NCBI RefSeq assembly: GCF_031877795.1 | Contig: NC_133971.1 | Coordinates: 208,501 to 272,500 of the forward strand | From: Strix aluco | Lineage: Eukaryota > Chordata > Aves > Strigiformes > Strigidae | Length of the DNA stretch: 64,000 nt | Direction: 5' to 3' | Shown: positions 12,389 through 24,070 of the stretch, piece by piece | How the letters are laid out: every line of letters begins with the position of its first letter | Numbering within the stretch: the first letter of the stretch is position 1 | Made by a program: the position numbers and the translations under genes | The notes under the pieces: model-generated | What the model was told of the DNA's origin: nothing | The model's database searches: none | Seen by the model: the letters and a program-made list of their open reading frames with translations, nothing else

Positions 12389-14413
12389 ATGGATTTTCCA
12401 GGACACTTCGAGCAAATCTTTCAGCAGCTCAACTACCAGAGGCTTCATGGCCAGCTCTGCGACTGTGTCATCGTGGTGGGGAACAGGCATTTCAAAGCCC
12501 ATCGCTCGGTTTTGGCAGCGTGTAGCACGCATTTCCGAGCTCTCTTTACTGTAGCAGAGGGAGATCAGACCATGAATATGATTCAGCTGGACAGTGAGGT
12601 GGTGACGGCGGAAGCGTTTGCTGCGCTGATAGACATGATGTATACTTCCACACTAATGCTTGGGGAGAGCAATGTTATGGATGTCTTGCTGGCTGCTTCT
12701 CACTTACATTTGAACTCTGTGGTTAAGGCATGCAAACACTACCTTACTACCAGGACGCTGCCCATGTCTCCTCCCAGTGATCGAGTTCAGGAGCAAAACG
12801 CGCGCATGCAGAGGTCTTTCATGCTCCAGCAGCTTGGCCTGAGCATCGTGAGCTCTGCCTTGAACTCCACTCAGAGTGCAGAGGAACAGCCAAATGCTAT
12901 GAGCTCTTCGATGAGAACTAACATCGAGCAGCGCACTACTTTCCCTATCCGTCGCCTCCACAAACGCAAACAGTCTTCTGAAGAGCGGGCCAGGCAGCGC
13001 ATCAGGCCTGCCATGGACGAGTCCGTGTCCGATGTGGCCGCAGAGAGTGGGCAGTCAGTCGTTCATTCACGGGAAGATTTCTTCTCGCCAGATTCACTGA
13101 AGATCGTGGACAACTCCAAGGCTGATGCTGTTGCTGACAACCAGGAGGATAATACTATTATGTTCGATCAGTCTTTCAGTGCTCAGGAGGATGCTCAAGT
13201 GCCCAGCCAGTCCGACAACAGCGGAGGAAACATTTCACAGATGTCCATGGCATCCCAGGCCACCCAGGTGGAAACCAGCTTTGACCAGGAGGCTGCTTCT
13301 GAGAAGAACAACTTCCCGTGTGAGAATCCCGAGGTCAGCCTGAATGAGAAGGAGCACATGAGGGTGGTGGTGAAGTCTGAGCCCCTGAGCTCCCCTGAGC
13401 CTCAGGACGAGGTGAGCGACGTCACTTCCCAGGCGGAGGGCAGTGAGTCGGTTGAAGTGGAAGGAGGAGTCGTGAGCGCAGAGAAGATAGAGCTGAGTCC
13501 TGAGAGCAGTGACCGTAGCTTTTCTGACCCGCAGTCCAGTACTGACAGGGTGGGAGACATCCATATTATGGAGGTGTCAAACAACCTGGAACACAAGTCT
13601 ACTTTCAGCATCTCAAATTTTCTAAATAAAAGCAGAGGTGGTGGCTTCAGTGCTAGTCAAAACAGCGATGACAACATTCCAAACACCACCAGTGACTGCA
13701 GAATGGACAGTGACACCTCTTACCTGATGGGTCCGGAGTCAGGGCCTGCTGGCGGCCATTCATCCGCCGCCGTCTCCCATGTCGAGAACCCCTTCAGCGA
13801 GCCCGCAGACTCCCATTTCGTTAGGCCGATGCAAGACGTGATGGGTCTCCCCTGCGTGCAGACTTCTGGGTACCGGGCGGCGGAACAGTTCAGCATGGAT
13901 TTTCCACGCTCGGGCCTGGGCTTGCACTCCCTGTCAAGGGCAATGATGGGCTCGGTCAGAGGTGGAGCCAGCAGCTTCCCCGGCTACCGCCGCATAGCCC
14001 CCAAAATGCCTGTGGTGACCTCTGTCAGGAGCTCCCAGCTGCAGGATAACTCATCCAGCTCCCAGCTGATCATGAACGGGACCACTTCTTTTGAAAACGG
14101 GCACCCGTCGCAGCCTGGCCCACCGCAGCTGACGAGGGCATCGGCAGACGTCCTCTCCAAGTGCAAGAAGGCCTTGTCGGAGCACAACGTCTTGGTTGTG
14201 GAGGGCGCGCGCAAGTACGCCTGCAAGATCTGCTGCAAGACGTTCCTGACCTTGACGGACTGCAAGAAGCACATCCGCGTGCACACAGGGGAAAAGCCTT
14301 ACGCCTGCCTGAAGTGCGGCAAGCGGTTCAGCCAGTCCAGCCACCTGTACAAACACTCCAAGACAACCTGCCTGCGGTGGCAGAGCAGCAATCTGCCCAG
14401 CACTTTGCTCTAA
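12389..14413 (+). CDS. ZBTB5: ZBTB5, BTB/POZ zinc-finger transcriptional repressor
   Basis: A single coding exon gives a complete 674-aa protein; the human protein is about the same length. The BTB/POZ domain spans about residues 14-122 and includes the LCDCVIVVGNRHFKAHRSVLAA core. A basic nuclear-localisation-like stretch (RRLHKRKQ...RARQR) is at about 188-206. The middle is long, Ser/Asp/Glu-rich and presumably disordered, with a sumoylation-type VKSE motif at K329. Two zinc fingers close the protein: C2H2 at 612-632, a TGEKPY linker, and an atypical C2HC finger at 640-661. In mammals ZBTB5 is a nuclear DNA-binding repressor reported to act on CDKN1A and p53-pathway promoters. The start was set at MDFPGH because the splice acceptor AG is at 12383-12384; an in-frame ATG at 12374 is intronic. 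The gene converges on GRHPR. Confidence 0.97.
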   Translation: MDFPGHFEQIFQQLNYQRLHGQLCDCVIVVGNRHFKAHRSVLAACSTHFRALFTVAEGDQTMNMIQLDSEVVTAEAFAALIDMMYTSTLMLGESNVMDVLLAASHLHLNSVVKACKHYLTTRTLPMSPPSDRVQEQNARMQRSFMLQQLGLSIVSSALNSTQSAEEQPNAMSSSMRTNIEQRTTFPIRRLHKRKQSSEERARQRIRPAMDESVSDVAAESGQSVVHSREDFFSPDSLKIVDNSKADAVADNQEDNTIMFDQSFSAQEDAQVPSQSDNSGGNISQMSMASQATQVETSFDQEAASEKNNFPCENPEVSLNEKEHMRVVVKSEPLSSPEPQDEVSDVTSQAEGSESVEVEGGVVSAEKIELSPESSDRSFSDPQSSTDRVGDIHIMEVSNNLEHKSTFSISNFLNKSRGGGFSASQNSDDNIPNTTSDCRMDSDTSYLMGPESGPAGGHSSAAVSHVENPFSEPADSHFVRPMQDVMGLPCVQTSGYRAAEQFSMDFPRSGLGLHSLSRAMMGSVRGGASSFPGYRRIAPKMPVVTSVRSSQLQDNSSSSQLIMNGTTSFENGHPSQPGPPQLTRASADVLSKCKKALSEHNVLVVEGARKYACKICCKTFLTLTDCKKHIRVHTGEKPYACLKCGKRFSQSSHLYKHSKTTCLRWQSSNLPSTLL

Positions 14414-17285
14414 CCTTCCCCCCCGCGCCCGAGGGAGGTGCCGGAGCAGGTGTCAAGCTCCCCGAAGCACTGCGGGAACGTGAACGCTCTTGTCTTCAAG
14501 GCTGCAGGCTCGGGGGCTGCTCTGGTCAGCGAACGCTTAGGTGTGATTGTGCCACGCACACAAAATTCTTGGTTCTGTCACTTGGGGATATTACTGTACC
14601 TACCTCACAGGGGTGTTGTGAGGCTTAAACGGCTGCAAGCGGAGAGCGTGGAGAATCTGGAAGTGGCGCTGTGGGTGTGTGAGGTGTCACTGTGCCGCAT
14701 GCTCGGGCCTTGGGCTGATGGGGATATAATCCTGGGAGCTGAGTGGTTCCTTTGCAGGGCAGAGGGGTGAAGCATAGTTATCTCATGAAGTAGCACGTTT
14801 CAAGAATGAGAAACTCAAGTGCAAATTTCCTCTTTTTTTTTTTCTAAAGTATTTTGTAAAAGTGAAAGCATTTAAATAAATGACCTGTAAAACAAGTTGC
14901 TGCGTTATGTACGGACAGTCATGCAAGAGCTGCTTACCGTAAGTAACGCAGGCTGCATATCTTTAAAAGAGATAAAACAACTTTGGGTGTCTGACATAAT
15001 GCTTTAAAATATGCTAATTATAAAAATAGTTCTAGGGTTATGAGTGTATGTTTGGTTGTTTTGTAGTAAAGGACACTGTGTAATGAAGGTGCTTAAATTA
15101 AATCCCAGACAAGTAACTTTTGGACTGCCAGGTGTATATATACTTTGAATACAGCAAGATCTGGATGCTTGACTGATTTTTTTCTGTAGAAACTTGTATT
15201 AAGTGATAAGTGAAGTACTGTTCCTTGTTCGTGCTATTCTTAGCAGTATTTTAACCAATTTGTATCTCCTATGTTAAAATTCTGTATACACAGAAGTCAG
15301 AAAACAGCTTGTCTTTGTCTGCTTTGTTATTTTGAAGGAGAGATAATTTGTGATGGCTTTTTTTACTGTGTAAGATAGTCTCTTGCTGTTTCCAGGTGCT
15401 GATAGTCAATCTGATCCCCGTTACTGCCTAAGCATATTGTCCTTTTCTGACACTCTTATCTTCAGGCTTTAATTTCCTCCTGTCCACTTGCTTTCCTTCA
15501 CAACTGTGGATTGTTCCTCAGATCAAACCAGTCAGGAATGATCCTCATTTGCTATATTTATGTCTCTCTAAAATATGTAGTTGTCAAATCCAGTCCTTCC
15601 ACTGAAACTAGTGTCATAAATGTACTTTTCCACATAAATTCTAAAAATCTACACAGGTTTAATTTAAAAACATAGCCCTGAACACTTTGTATAGCAGAAA
15701 TTCAGTGATCATTATTCTTCAAGTGAATTGTGTAAATCTTGTTTTAATTTCCTCTTCTTTGATACCATCATAACTAATACTGTCTGCAGTCTCTTTTTTT
15801 CCTTTGTTAAAGGTCACATGAACTAACTACTGACGTTCAGCGTATTAGGTTTCCAAATAAAATTTTGGAGCACTCCTGCTGATGAATGTTGCTCTGCCAT
15901 ACAGGAGCTGGGTCAGGGCTACAGCATGTCCCTTCTGCTTAGGAGAGACAGAGGATTTGTGTTTCCTGAAATCTAAGTCACAGAGCAACAGCTTTCCGTT
16001 AATATAAAAAAAAATTGCAAACCTTCCCCTCTTTATTTTATTCTGTATGTGTGATGATATTCAGCAGTTTTATGAAGTTTTTGCTAACTAATAGCGAGCC
16101 TTCTTAAACATCTTGGACTTACATTTGGATCAACTGAAAATGAAATCCTGATCCACAGCCCTGCAGGTCATTTGACAGGATGAACTGTCAAAACTGCTGA
16201 AGTCCAGAGACCACACAGCCATGGTCAGAACAGAGGAAACACGGAAATCTTCCTCTGCTGGGCTTCATGTGAAACACTAGTCTGCTGATGAAGAAATGTG
16301 TCCTCATCTCTAATTACACGGCTTCACAGTGAAAAAAAAAAGCCAAATGTCTGTCAATGTGTTGTTTGCACCTTGAGCATCCAAGGTAAACAGGAGCATG
16401 GGAACATGGTGAATGATTGGATTAATTCCTTTAAAATGTTAAGATTTTGTCATAGGCATTATTTAATGGTCGTATTTCCCGCTCTTGATTTTATAAGCAT
16501 TAAGGAAATATGCTGCTTTTTTTTAATGCATTAGGATATGCCACATTTTGTTTGATAATTTTGGTATCGGGGACTAACAGCATTGAGCTATACTAAATCT
16601 CACTGAAACATCAATAAAATTCAGTATTTTGTACTTTAATATTTTCTTGTGTTGCCTTATTAGTAATGTTCTGATTGTTTCCTCTTCCTTGCATTTCCAG
16701 TGCTTTGTTTTAAAAATAAGGGTTTTTTACATTTTCTATATGTTCCCAATAGCACATCTGAATTCCTTGAATTCTTATGATGTGTAGGAATAAAGCATCT
16801 GTGTGAGTAAGGAGATTAGAGTAATTAAGAACTAACATGAGCAGATAAACATATTTAACTGTGCTTTTGATCTGTTTTTACAAAAATTTTAATGTCAGTG
16901 TGAAATATCAGACCTTGCGCAGGAGGACTTCTGTCTTCTTTCTTTAAGAAAAAATTCAACTCGGAGCATTTTTGGAAGCGGCAACTTTAAGTTTCATTAT
17001 TCATCGACACCTCATGCATCCGGAGGAGCACACGGCAAGCCCAGAAGCCTGTTGCTTTCCTCGTCTTCCAGGACGAAGCAATATCTCAGAACGGTGTCTC
17101 CGCCGAGCCATCCCCGCTCCAAGAGGAGAGTGTCTCATCTCAAAGCCTGGTGACGTTGTCAAAGAGCTTATCGCCCTGGTTTTTGTTGAAAATTTAACTT
17201 TACAAATGCTACAGTGAGATCTCATGTGAAGATGTCAGTGTGTTGGTATTATGAAACATCTGAAAATAAACCCTACGTTTTTGCG
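14414..17285 (+). other. ZBTB5: ZBTB5 3' untranslated region
   Basis: An AT-rich block begins soon after the ZBTB5 stop codon and ends sharply near 17.3 kb, where GC-rich intergenic DNA starts. Five AATAAA signals lie in it: 14875-14880, 15856-15861, 16613-16618, 16789-16794 and 17265-17270. The last is followed by a GT-rich stretch, as expected for the distal cleavage site. A T12 run is at about 14832. No ORF of interest is present. Which signals are used cannot be told from sequence. Confidence 0.65.
17265..17270 (+). terminator. Probable distal ZBTB5 polyadenylation signal (AATAAA)
   Basis: AATAAA at the end of the AT-rich 3' UTR is followed within about 25 nt by a TGCTGTGTCTG GT-rich element. 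It is the last canonical plus-strand signal before composition turns GC-rich. Earlier signals could give shorter isoforms. Confidence 0.5.
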
Positions 17286-17289
17286 CTGC

Positions 17290-20200
17290 TGTGTCTGACC
17301 TGATTTGCTTGTTTATGTTACCCTGGTGTCTTTGCCAGCAGCCTCTGGTGGATCGACTGAACAAGCAGCACTCGTGTGTTGGCTGGTCGGGCTCCGCGTT
17401 CCTGGGCCACGTAGTGCAAAATCCTGCCGTGTAAGTGGAGGCATTTGTGCCTGACAAGGCACTGCCCCTCCCTGGGCTCCTGCTCCACACTGAGGCTCTG
17501 CCCATTTCCAGAGGACATGTAAGGCCCAGCCGGCAAGAAGCGGATCCGTATTTGAGTCGGGACCGAGTCCCAAAGGACGGCATCGTGCTGTCAAGGCTCC
17601 CTGAGCTGGGCCGGGCCAGCAACATGGCCGGGCCTCGCCGTAGCGGCCTCCATGGGCCCGAGGTGGTTTGGTGTCTCCCGGAGCACCTTGGCGCGGGGGC
17701 TCTCGGCCTCGCTCTGCTCTAAAGATGTTCCGTGCAGGTCGCTCGAGATGCCCCGCGGCTGCTGACCCCCCTGCAGGGATTCTCGCTGCTGCTGCAGCCA
17801 TGATGGGAAGGGGCACCGAGCCCGCCTCTCCCTCACCCAGGGAAGGCTGGGAGCATCCCCACTGCTGCATGAAAATAACAGACATTTTTTTCAGCTATGA
17901 GTTCCCTGATGAGTTCGCTTTGCTACTGCGCAGGTGCTTGTGCTGACAAGGGAGCAAGGGTAAGTGTCTGGGTAATGCCGTGATTATTTTTGGTAACAAC
18001 ATCTGACTGCCCACCAGTGACCTTCCAGGTCTGCAGCACAAGGCAAGTTTGGTGAGTTGCTTAATAAAATGTGTTAGTGCTGATGAGGCTAAACTGCATA
18101 ACTTGATAGCACAATTCGTGTCTTTAATGGACATCAGGGCAGTTAAACAGGTCTTGAAAAGGCATAAAAGCCACACTCTGTAATTTAAATGCCATATTGC
18201 ACTCTCTTAATTTTTCTTAATAATACATGAAAATAAGTCTGGAGCTTCATATAAGAAGGAAATAACTAATGTAAGGTGTTTAACTGTGTTAATGACATCT
18301 GTCTAACTACGTGTTTGTAGAAGTGCACGCTCATGCTTAGCTGAAGCCTGAAGTTAGTTCACTTACCCTGTGGAACCACTTTTGAAGGCTTGCTGTTCCT
18401 GCCGGAGGAAACAACAAGACTCGGAAACTCTTGGGAACAAGAGCCAGCGAGACCCTCGGCCCCGCAGCCGCCTGGCTGGAGGGACAGTCTCGTGGCCTCG
18501 TCCCCGCCGTGCTCCGCGCTCTTCCGCTGCTGGCGTGCCGCGATGGGAGAAGCGGCTCTGCTGGTGCGAAAAGCTGTGGCTGCCCCCGCCACCGAGCGGG
18601 CGCCCGTCTCCGTGTCTGCATTGACCATCAGCCAAAAAACAGAAAAACACAGAACAGGCCACTCGAAGGGCCCCTGCAAAGGGATTATTACTCTTTATGC
18701 CAGCCTGTAGAGAAATAACTTGTTCTGAGCAAAAACTGAGCGTAAAATCCTGCACTTCACTCGGTAACAGTTTTGTTCCTGGTGGAATATACTCTCCATA
18801 AGAGCTTACTATTATGTTTTTTATTGAAATAATGTTAGTATCTATGTGACACCTGTAAAATCTGTAACCTGTTGTCATTGTTGCTCTCTGACTCCTTGTG
18901 AGAAGACACTGGTGCCGTGACCTGGAGGCCCAGCACAGCTCCTCTGCCCCGGGGGCTGCTGCAGCTCACCGTGCTCCGCGGGTATTCCGCTGTTGGTGGC
19001 ACTAAGTTTTGAGTAGTGCCTGTGGGTGCAGAGTGTGTCCAGGACTTACTGATCAGGAAATCCCGCGAAGAGGTGTTTGCCCTGGGACCCAGACCTGGCA
19101 AGGCTTAGCTGTGCTTTCCTGTCAGTAGGTTCAGCTCAGACTTGCCTAAAAACCTGCAGGTTCTTTTAACCAGGGGCAGAGAGATAAGGCTGACTTTTAA
19201 CCATTTACAGTTTTTAAGCAGTTTTAGAAAGCAGAATCTTTCAGTAAGGGCATACTGATGATTTCTGTGGCTGGCAGAGCAAAGTGCTCGACAGCTGTGG
19301 AAGGTACTTTCTTGAAGAAATTCCAAGGTGTGACACCTGAAATGTGCTTTGGTCCCTTTGGCAGCCTAATTTACAAGCTTATGTCTACTTCTTAATATGC
19401 TTGGGGAATCTAATACAAGTGCTCAGACACCAGGTCATTTACACTTAATTATTGCTCACATCATTAGGGGTCACAATAAACCTCTCAAATACTTAGTCAA
19501 CATCCTTCAGCACTACAGTAACTTCACCAAGCCCAGAATCTTTAGTGTCAAAACCCCAAAGTCACACAGACCAGCAAACGAAGCTGCTGGACTTGCGCTA
19601 ACGTGATACAGCCAAGGTTTTCATATCAGAGTCAATCCCTCGCATTTCTGTTACATCAATTGGAAGCTTTCCAGCTGGTTGAGATGCTCAGGAGCCCACT
19701 CGTTTCTGTCCACCACTGCAGCTACAAACCTTCCCTCGGTCAGCAGCGCTCTCATTAGAAACTTCCCGAGCGCTTCCTGCCTCTGATGGGCAGGCGTACA
19801 GTAATCAGCAAGGCTTGTGCATCAAAACATATTGATAAGCATGTCAGATACTCTCTGAGGCATGAAGCAAACGTCTTCCTTTAACTAGCCAGCATCAATA
19901 ACTAATTAATGAACATCTTCCAATAGCTATCGCTATCAGAGTATGCTTCATTTAACATCACGAGAAATCCAAGCAGAGAATTCAGCATGAAGAACACTTG
20001 CCATGGGACAGAAAGAACTTTAATTCACCAGCCCAGATTTTCTCTGTGTGTTGCAGCTCCCTCCCTGCACCAGGCTTACGCCACCGCCAGCTGCTGCCCT
20101 CCCCTGTCATCTCTTAGGAAACGTTCTGGTGTGTTACTCAGTGCCCTGCGCAGCTTTTGCGGGGGATGAGAGTTGGAAAAACCGGAACGCTGCTGCTCTC

Positions 20201-20801
20201 CACGGCGTGGACTCATGCACTTTCTTCTTCTACCCTTGCCGGAAGCCTTCCTGTGCTGTGCCATACCGAATGGTGAATTGAGCACTTCAGGCACATTGTG
20301 GCCGGTCGCTGTCCTGGGCTTTCCTCCAGAGCCTGTTCTCTGTCCGTCTGTCCGGCTGCAGCACAGCGGTTGCTGCCCCCAGGCTCAGCCGCCCTGCTCG
20401 CACCCCTCGCCCTGTGCCCCCTTGCTGGGGGAGACTGGTGGAGCCTTCTGGGGGTGCCTGGCTGGGCTGCGGCCTCCCCACGGGAGGAAGCATGAGGCTC
20501 TTCCTCCTCCTGGCCCATGGGTGCTGACAGCCCCTCTGCAGCGCCCAGCGGAGAGGGGCTGTTGTGGGAGCACTGTCCACAAGCGCTGAGCTGGGAATGA
20601 GATGCTTTCCTCCTGCAGCCCCCTCTACCCCGGCCCTTGCACCGTCATTTCCGAAAAGCACCGGGTTTGCGTCTGTCCAGCCGATGAGGCTTCGTGTCAC
20701 GTCTTTCTTTCTCAGCATGATTTCTGCCGGCGTGGGTGGCTCTCACCAAGCCCTGGAGTGTGGTGGGTGCCTTTGGGCCACTCGAGGAACTTCCCTCCTT
20801 G
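17290..20801. other. Intergenic DNA between convergent ZBTB5 and GRHPR, nothing recognised
   Basis: This is mixed GC-rich (17.3-17.95, 18.4-18.65, 20.0-20.8 kb) and AT-rich (18.0-18.35, 19.2-20.0 kb) sequence. No exon with conserved protein similarity, RNA gene or mobile element could be supported. The ORFs here are short and overlap one another on both strands. Confidence 0.5.
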
Positions 20802-21352
20802 TGTTGTCTGGAAAGCGGGTTCACGGCCCGGTGTGCAATGGGTCAATAATCACCCACTCTGCAGAGACGTCGCTTGTCTATTTTAGGGTTGCCCAAGCCT
20901 GGGTGCTCAGTGGTCTCCCACAAATCAATGGGACTTTTTGTGCTGTATTTATGCACAAAACTTGCAGAGTTAGTAATTGTCCAAGTCCCTCCTCTCCAGG
21001 ATGATTGGTTGGTAATTTACATACAATTATAATACTGCTGGCAGGACACTTCTACTACTGTGTGTGCTCAGGGGAAGGGTCTTCACCCGGGCAAGGCTCT
21101 TCTTGACCCACAGGCGTGATGTTTAGTATAATCATGAGGGCAGTTCAGCAAAGGATACACGGACCCTGAGTTTGCTTGCCCAGCTGGCGCTGTGCCCTCT
21201 TCCGGGTCCAACGGCTCCGGGAGGTCCTTGCTCAGAGAAGGCGATCTCCTTGTCCTGCTGATGGCGGATGCCTTTGGCTTTAGCACAGACAAGGAACATC
21301 TTGCTTGACCTAACCGTAATATTGCTGCGTTGCTCTCAAAGTTCAATCTTCA
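20802..21352 (-). mobile_element. Solo LTR, family A copy 1
   Basis: A 551-bp unit with TG...CA ends, read on the minus strand. It shares about 97% identity by eye with units at 40978, 45951 and 53858 and nothing outside these limits. In the minus orientation it has LTR architecture: a long U3, a TATA-like TGCATAAATAC (plus-strand 20945-20952), then about 150 bp to a CAACA end. The flanking 5-mers (ccttg on the left, tcacc on the right) do not match, so no target-site duplication is visible. No gag, pol or env reading frame lies beside it. Annotated as an endogenous retroviral solo LTR. Confidence 0.75.
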
Positions 21353-22073
21353 TCACCTGGGTGCGGTGGTGCTGGCTGGGCGCAGCACGGAGGTGAGTCC
21401 CAGGCCACCTGCAGTGTCCGGCACCTTCCCCAGTCGCTGTGAGGGCGGGCGGCGAGCCGGCGGGGAGGGGAGGGCAGCTCTGGTGCCCAGACCCTGTCCC
21501 TGGTCCGTCCCTGTGGGCAGGAGGCAGAGGGGTGTCTGGGTGGGTGAGGCCGACGCTGCACCCTCAGCTGCTGGGCTGATCTCAGCCGAGGGACGGGTCC
21601 CTGGTGCCAACACGGCTCTGGGCCGGGCGGACCAGCTGCTTCTGCCAGCGATCACCCTGGGAGCTCGGGTGTCCTCCTGCGCCAGCCTGTCCACCATGGG
21701 GAGGGTCACTGGCTCAACCCCACGTGGAGCGTGAACGCCGAACAGCAAAACGAGCCTTGACGAGGGCAACAGGCCCAGGCTGGCTCCAGCTCACGTGCTC
21801 CCCCCCGGCAGCGGGGCACACCAGCGCAGTGACAGCGGAGCGTCCCACTGTGTGTCACAACTGCAGAGCTTGTCCTGAAATTCCAGCGCGTTCCTCTATC
21901 CCTCTGCTACATCAAAATCCAGTGTAACATCAAATGTCTGCAGAGAAGTAAATTTGGTATTAAGCACCGAACCCTCCTGCTGTGGAGAGTCTAAGGAACC
22001 TGCTCAGAGCGTTCCAGGCTCCAGCAGGCGCCGGGCGGGGGCGAGCGGGGGCACTGGCAGGCGGGATGTGCAG
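21353..22073. other. Intergenic GC-rich spacer between two LTRs
   Basis: About 720 bp of GC-rich single-copy-looking sequence separates the family A LTR from the family B LTR. No coding, RNA or repeat feature was recognised in it. Confidence 0.4.
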
Positions 22074-22722
22074 GTTATGAGGGGGGTGAATCTTTTGAAC
22101 TCCCTGAGAGCCTGCTTGCGGGTGGAAGAGCCACAGGATGGGCTGAGTCACGAGGAGCAATTGTGCTGGTGACTTTATTAACTGACAACTTTAAGGAGTG
22201 AACGGAGACAATTGGGCAACAATCAGCTGATAACATCGGGGGAACGGCACTTTGGCAATGAGAGTATTCTAACAACGCATCAATGATCAACTGATCACAA
22301 CTGGTACAAAACTTATATACATGACTATATGTAAGAAAGAGAGAGAGCAGAAAGAGGAAAGAGCAGAAAAGAGGAAGGGATAGGAAAAGGGGAATCACCA
22401 CCCTTGAATCCCACGTTGTCACAGAGTAACCAGCTTGGTCTGTAGGTGGTGGGTTGACAAAGACACGGGTGGGGTGCTGTCTGCATATAATCTTCCTTAG
22501 GCATGTGCAGTACGTTGTTCCAGAAAGTTCTCATTTTCTCTGGCTTGTACCTGCTCAGTGAGGCAAGTTCTGTCTCTGGGCAACAGCAGGGGGGAGGGGG
22601 AGAGAAACAGCCCACCACCCCCCTCCGCAGAGCTCGCTCTGCTTCTCCCCCACAGGGCGTCCCACTCAACTTGTTCGACATCTCTTTACCAACAGTTTAT
22701 TCTTTAGGAACAGTTTGTGACA
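22074..22722 (-). mobile_element. Solo LTR, family B copy 1 (minus orientation)
   Basis: This 649-bp unit is the reverse complement of the unit at 50520-51224. Read on the minus strand it starts TGTCACAAACTG, has a TATATAA box (plus-strand 22313-22319) and an AATAAA signal (plus-strand tttatt, 22174-22179), and then about 100 bp of U5-like sequence ending near CCTCATAAC. That order (U3, TATA, polyadenylation signal, U5) is what a retroviral LTR shows. The U5 end differs slightly from the other copy, so the left boundary is good to a few bases. No internal retroviral genes adjoin it. Confidence 0.72.
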
Positions 22723-23273
22723 CAGGGTGCCAGTGGCCGCCCACCCCCTGCACTGAGCAGGAATCCCAGCGCCTCCCCCTGGACGAGGACAGCTTTTCAA
22801 CCTTGCCTCAAGCTGCCAGGCACCATCTGCCATCGCGCTTAACCCCGACTGAAGGCAGCTCCTGATGCCACCAGCTCCTGGGTTAGGTTCACGTGTTGTG
22901 CTTTGGAGCACGCGGTGGGTTTGATGCCTGCGGCCAGCGGAGCTGCTCCAGGCGACATAGGATGGAAATGAGCCGGTGGCAGCTGGTGGCTGGTGCAGAT
23001 GCTCTGCTGCCGGCTGAGCTCGTTGCTGCTCAGCGACTTCACCTGCCCCGTCTGAGCGCCCCGAGCGTGTTTTGAGTTCTGTGTCTGTCGGGCAGATTCG
23101 CCCGGGCTCACCGCACTGAAATGTCCCCTCACCGCCTCCTCCTCTCTGCACCCCCCACAGCTGTGGAGACACGGATTTGCTTCCTACGCTGCTCTGAATG
23201 CCAAAACCTGGGGGAAAGAGCGAGGAGCTGGGAGGGGAGGATGGCCGATGGAGAGCCGTGGCTCATGGGGAAC

Positions 23274-24065
23274 TGTGAGACATGAGAAACCAGGCCTGCG
23301 AGAAACTAAGAAAAGCAGCCTGAGAAAGCAAAAGTTGAGGCTGATCGAAGAAATGCCTCAAACACTCGCAAGACAAAACTATGAGTCCCAGGGTGCATTC
23401 TGTGGAGGTCGAAGCTGATCAGGCTGCCTGAATAACACAAGATGCAGCTGGAGGAGGGAGCCCTGTGAAGACAGGACGGCTCTGCTCTGGTGCACCTGGA
23501 CAAATTTCAAGGGCCATATGTCCGGTGAATGACCTTTGCTTCATTATCCACGAAATGCATATTAAAGTTAACACCCCTCAATACGCTAACGAGGGCTAAC
23601 ATGACCATGCTAATTACATCATCCCATGAAACACCTCACCCCTCCCTATACGTGGGACACGTAGGTATGTGGGTCGACCTAGGGGACGGACCCAAGGAAA
23701 GTGGGTATAAATCAAGGGGGGATGGGGGAGAAAGGGGGGGCCCTGGAGAGTGCAACGAAGCGAAGACAGATGCAAGTGAAAAAGACGGCTGCCTCCTGGA
23801 ACCCTCGCCAGCGGGGTCAGCGCAGAAACCCAGACCGGTGTCCTGTATTTCCTCATTCCCTCTATCTCCCTCTTTTCCCTTTCCCATTAAGAAATGTAAG
23901 GCATATTGTATTGCTTGCCACAACTTGCTATATACTTAGCCAATTATCGTGTGTTCAATTAGTACATTGTGGGTAGTTAATAAATGCTTGGACTTTTGTT
24001 GTCTGCTCCATTGGGGGTTTGTGAATCTGAGTCACTTGTCTCCCTTGTCTGAGCAGGACGTGACA
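23274..24065 (+). mobile_element. Solo LTR, family C, with 5-bp target-site duplication
   Basis: A 792-bp unit begins TGTGAGACATG and ends GACGTGACA. It is flanked on both sides by the same 5-mer, ggaac (23269-23273 and 24066-24070). Inside are a TATA box, GGGTATAAATC, near 23704, and a polyadenylation signal, AATAAA, at 23979-23984, in the order expected for a plus-strand LTR. A 5-bp duplication is typical of several ERV classes, including ERVL-like and some gamma-type elements. No second copy and no internal genes are present in the window, so it is a solo LTR. Confidence 0.75.
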
Positions 24066-24070
24066 GGAAC

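Noticed and set aside
22070-22726. cagg 4-bp duplication around family B copy 1
   Set aside because: Accepting it requires an LTR end without CA and the other family B copy has no matching duplication at the same limits, so it is probably chance.
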